Source: CAZXBB01 sp964638815 (lineage in GTDB: Bacteria > Planctomycetota > Phycisphaerae > Phycisphaerales > SM1A02). From it: a stretch of 8,411 nucleotides of DNA. Within the stretch, counting starts at the first letter, position 1. The number at the start of each line of letters is the position of its first letter. A model generated the notes under the pieces. The model searched no databases and was not told the origin of the DNA. It was given only the letters and a program-made list of their open reading frames with translations. The DNA is taken from positions 1-8,411 of the forward strand of contig CAZXBB010000442.1 of NCBI GenBank assembly GCA_964638815.1. Reading direction: 5' to 3'. This document shows positions 5,950-8,411 of this stretch, piece by piece. Both the position numbers and the translations under genes were made by a program.

Positions 5950-6831
5950 TCAGGCGGGCAGACTCACTGATCGCAGCGGCACCGCGTGCATGATCGCCTC
6001 TTCCGCCGTCGGCACCGCCGCCAGGTCGATCGGCAGCACCATCGCGTGCTCGTGGTCGCTGTTGAGTATCACTACGCGCGATCCGCGGACCTCGATGCCC
6101 GTGTCGGCGTGCTCGTGCCCGAGGCAGAAGAGACGCACGTTCCAGGCCTCGGCGAGGCTCTCGACGTTCTCCGCCCCGTACCCTCGCCCCCACGTCATGA
6201 GACGCGCCGCCCCGTGCGGGCTCTCGTAGTCCGCGTCCGTGAGCGGGCGATCGAGCACGCCGGGGTCGAAGTGCGCGCGGGCACGGTCGCCCGGAATCGA
6301 GTGCGCGCACAGGACGCCGTCCGCGCTCCGCAGCGCGAGCGGCATCGCGCGGATGAACCCGTGAATGGCCTGTGCGACGTCGCCCGCCGCGTCGCCGAAG
6401 ACGTAGTCGATCGCGTCCTGGAAGAGCACGACGCTGTTGCCCGCTCCCTTGCTCACGCCGGTTCCCGTCATCTGGGCGAGCTCGTGGTTCGCGAGCAGCG
6501 GATGAACCTGCCCGGGGTGCGCGAGGACGAATCCCGCGACGCGGGCCAGCATGCGGAAGCTGAAGTCCATCCCGTTGAGCAGCCGCTCGCCGTGGATGAG
6601 CTCGTGCAGCACCACGTGGTGATCGGGCGAGGCGTCGAGCTTCGCCAGCCGCAGGATCTTCTGAAGGTGAAACGGGTTGTCGTGGAGGTCGCCGGTCGCG
6701 AGCAGCCGCCCCTTCGCCGGCAGACGCACCGACGACCCCCGCCGCATCGCGTGCGACCGCAGAGCCTCGGCCGCGCGGTCCAGGAGATCGACCACGACAG
6801 CGGCGTCGTTCAGGTTGGGCTGTTCGGACAC
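5950..6831 (-). CDS. Calcineurin-like metallophosphoesterase
   Basis: The 293-residue product is a predicted cytoplasmic metal-dependent phosphoesterase of the calcineurin-like fold; no signal peptide is seen. Visible metal-site motifs are GDLHDN (47-52, first D-x-H), ANHE (114-117, replacing the usual GNH[D/E]), AHS (176-178, usually GH/H) and GHEH (238-241, the final GHxH). The usual second motif GDxxDRG is replaced by VVLHELIHGERLLNG (73-87), so one metal ligand is unconventional. Other conserved-looking stretches are MTWGRGYG (212-219) and LNSDHEH. I placed the start at GTG 6831 because the 26 residues encoded upstream to 6909 look non-coding (Pro/Arg-rich). No Shine-Dalgarno precedes the GTG, while TATCCT about 8 nt upstream could be a -10 for a leaderless message. 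The substrate cannot be inferred. It lies 120 bp after the DUF1028 gene. Confidence 0.85.
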   Translation of the reverse strand: MSEQPNLNDAAVVVDLLDRAAEALRSHAMRRGSSVRLPAKGRLLATGDLHDNPFHLQKILRLAKLDASPDHHVVLHELIHGERLLNGMDFSFRMLARVAGFVLAHPGQVHPLLANHELAQMTGTGVSKGAGNSVVLFQDAIDYVFGDAAGDVAQAIHGFIRAMPLALRSADGVLCAHSIPGDRARAHFDPGVLDRPLTDADYESPHGAARLMTWGRGYGAENVESLAEAWNVRLFCLGHEHADTGIEVRGSRVVILNSDHEHAMVLPIDLAAVPTAEEAIMHAVPLRSVSLPA

Positions 6832-6951
6832 GAGAGCAGGATAACGAATGGGCCGTCGGGGCCGCGGGGGCGGCGAACGTTCGGAAGGCCCGCGAAGACC
6901 GCCGCTCATCCGACCGTCAGCAGAGAGCCGGCGCCGGGAACCACCCGCGGC

Positions 6952-8301
6952 TCACCCCCAGTTGCCGAGCAGCACGACGATGTCGCCGAACTCCACCGCC
7001 CCGCTCCCGTTCACGTCCGCCGGGCACGCGGCCGGCGGATCCGCGCACGGCCCCCACGCGCCGAGAACGGCGAGCAGATCGACGAAGTTCACGACGCCGT
7101 TGCCGTCGATGTCGCCGGGCGTGAAGTACTCGAACGTCGCGTCGGGCGTGAGCGTGACCGGGCGCATGTCGTCGTCGGCGACGACGCGGAACCGGTCCAC
7201 GCCCGCGGCCGTGCCCGCGGTGAGCGTGACCTCGAACACACCGCCGCCGATGTCCGTGACGGCGCCGATCGTCGAGCGGCCGGCGCTGCCGGGCGCGTGC
7301 TCCACCGTGAGCGACGGGATGGGGACCCCCACCGGCTTGTGTCGCCAGTCGCGCAGCGTGATCGTCATCGTCGTCGTCGCGACGCCGTTGGCGGGAATGA
7401 GCTCCGGATCGAACGCGACCGTCGAGGCGTTGGCGTCGGGCCGGTCCTCGAGCCCGGCGCGCCACGCGTCGAACTGGGCGCGGAGCTGATCGACCGGGTC
7501 GGGGTTGCCGGACGGCTGGAACGCGACGTTGAGCCGCATGAGGTAGTCGCCGTCCACGCAGCCGTTCGCGTTGCACGCGTTGTCGTCGGTGTCGCCGATC
7601 CGTGCGACGACCATGCCGCCGATGTGGCCCGACTTGCCTTCGATCGGGCACCCGCAGCCCGGCGGATCGCCTCCCCCGCACGAGCATCGGCCGTCCCCCC
7701 CCGCGTCACGCGCGGCCTCCATGCCGGCCATCAGCTTCGCCGGAATGTCGCCCGGCGTGTCCACGACCGCCGCCTCGATCGCGGCGACGACGCACGCGCC
7801 CGCCAGGACGTTGCCCTGGATCGCGTAGTGGATCGATCCGTCGTTGCCGGTCACGCCCCCGGCCCATGCGCCGTTCTGGCTGCCGCTGAACGTGATCTTG
7901 CGACCGAGCGTGTCGGCGATGCCGTACTGACGCGACTGGTGGCCGGAAATGCCCTCGAGGATGTCGAGGATGACCGCCGGGTCGGTGCCCGCCTCGAGCT
8001 CGTCGAAGATGATCGGCCGGCGCACGCCGGCGAAGTCGCCCGCCGACTGCACGGCGGCCGACCCCTTGCCGACGACGATCACCGGGACGATCGCGAGGAG
8101 ATCGAAGTTGTTGAGACAGGTCACGGTGCCGGCCGCGGTCTCCCCCGTGGTGTCGTCGGTGAGGTTGATGGACCAGGTGGCCGGCGCGGAGGATGTCGCG
8201 AGAAGCGCTGTGAGGAGAGCGGCCAGGCAACGGAACAGTGGCGCGACGGAGCGGAGGCATCGGGAACCACCATGCACGATCGGTTGACGCTTCGTTTGCA
8301 T
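6952..8301 (-). CDS. Exported DUF1028 protein with Ig-like and dockerin domains
   Basis: The product has 449 residues. A signal peptide (hydrophobic about 19-36) ends at APA-T42. The mature part opens with TWSI, the usual start of DUF1028 (a family I recall as related to Ntn hydrolases). Further family motifs are SRQYGIAD (123-130), IQGNVLAG (161-168) and GGDGRC (201-206). A Cys cluster (C206, C208, C216, C218; also C243, C248) is inserted where the family usually has a short loop. Residues about 290-395 look like an invasin/BIG-type Ig-like domain. Residues 396-449 hold two dockerin-like Ca-binding repeats (DIDGNGVVNFVDLLAVLGAWG and ADVNGSGAVEFGDIVVLLGNWG, each given here in its conserved form). 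I chose ATG 8301 because GAGGAG lies 10 nt upstream; a GTG at 8328 would place that RBS inside the gene. It is likely secreted or surface-attached. Enzymatic activity is unknown. Confidence 0.87.
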   Translation of the reverse strand: MQTKRQPIVHGGSRCLRSVAPLFRCLAALLTALLATSSAPATWSINLTDDTTGETAAGTVTCLNNFDLLAIVPVIVVGKGSAAVQSAGDFAGVRRPIIFDELEAGTDPAVILDILEGISGHQSRQYGIADTLGRKITFSGSQNGAWAGGVTGNDGSIHYAIQGNVLAGACVVAAIEAAVVDTPGDIPAKLMAGMEAARDAGGDGRCSCGGGDPPGCGCPIEGKSGHIGGMVVARIGDTDDNACNANGCVDGDYLMRLNVAFQPSGNPDPVDQLRAQFDAWRAGLEDRPDANASTVAFDPELIPANGVATTTMTITLRDWRHKPVGVPIPSLTVEHAPGSAGRSTIGAVTDIGGGVFEVTLTAGTAAGVDRFRVVADDDMRPVTLTPDATFEYFTPGDIDGNGVVNFVDLLAVLGAWGPCADPPAACPADVNGSGAVEFGDIVVLLGNWG

Positions 8302-8311
8302 TGCGTTGTTG

Positions 8312-8317
8312 CTCCTC
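8312..8317 (-). promoter_or_regulatory. Ribosome binding site fixing start at 8301
   Basis: CTCCTC on the plus strand reads GAGGAG on the minus strand, 10 nt before ATG 8301. Confidence 0.6.
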
Positions 8318-8355
8318 GGCCCTGTCACGTCGTGGCTCTCTGTCGCTCCGTCGCG

Positions 8356-8411
8356 TCAATCCCGGTTCTGAAGCACGATCAGCAGGTCGGCGAATCCGAC
8401 CAGCCCGGGCG
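8356..8411 (-). CDS. C-terminus of another dockerin-anchored protein (partial)
   Basis: Only the last 17 residues fall in the window, ending at TGA (8358-8356). They read PGLVGFADLLIVLQNRD, matching the 'G-x-V-x-F-x-D-LL-x-VL' half of the dockerin-type repeat found at the end of the neighbouring DUF1028 protein. The upstream gene is therefore probably also a secreted protein carrying the same anchor. The gap to the next start is 54 bp and no terminator is seen in it, so co-transcription is plausible. Nothing can be said about the rest of the protein. Confidence 0.7.
   Translation of the reverse strand, partial: PGLVGFADLLIVLQNRD

Overview
The window is GC-rich bacterial chromosome, most likely from a planctomycete of the Phycisphaerae type. 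The best clue is the C-terminal anchor of the secreted protein at 6952-8301: two Ca-binding-loop repeats of the form D-x-D/N-G-x-G-x-V-x-F-x-D-ll-x-VLGxWG. This is the 'GC-type dockerin' common in that group. A second copy of the anchor ends at the right edge of the window. The secretin-N-domain-like protein (4760-5770) and the divergent metallophosphoesterase (5950-6831) also look like families I associate with planctomycetes. That attribution comes from memory of the families, not from a search.

Layout. 1-236: upstream hairpin, a promoter with a good -10 box, and a GC-rich, hairpin-prone leader. 237-2003: rpsA, ribosomal protein S1 with six S1 domains, closed by a strong intrinsic terminator (2032-2067). 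2004-2660: a 657-bp gap that holds more than it first seems. It has a terminator facing the other way (minus strand), a 163-bp nested inverted repeat with 19-bp ends (2305-2467), and a 28-codon hydrophobic minus-strand ORF with a good Shine-Dalgarno. Together these suggest a small leftward transcription unit carrying or broken by a MITE-like element. 2661-4583: a large exported protein of unknown function (possible AMMECR1-like N-terminal part, alpha/alpha-toroid-like C-terminal part). 4584-4759: a hairpin, a very strong G-quadruplex-type tract, and a -10 box and RBS for the next gene. 4760-5770: an exported STN/secretin-N-like protein with a long poly-glycine linker. 5771-5949: convergent junction with two GC hairpins.

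5950-8411, minus strand: a gene ending in a dockerin repeat (partial), then an exported DUF1028/Ntn-hydrolase-like protein with Ig-like and dockerin domains, then a calcineurin-like metallophosphoesterase. The gaps are 54 and 120 bp, so at least the first two may be co-transcribed.

No complete known system (CRISPR, restriction, phage, secretion operon) is visible. The most unusual items are the 2103-2552 minus-strand unit with its nested palindrome, the DUF1028 protein whose predicted signal-peptide cut would expose a Thr as the new N-terminus, and the two-part exported protein at 2661-4583.
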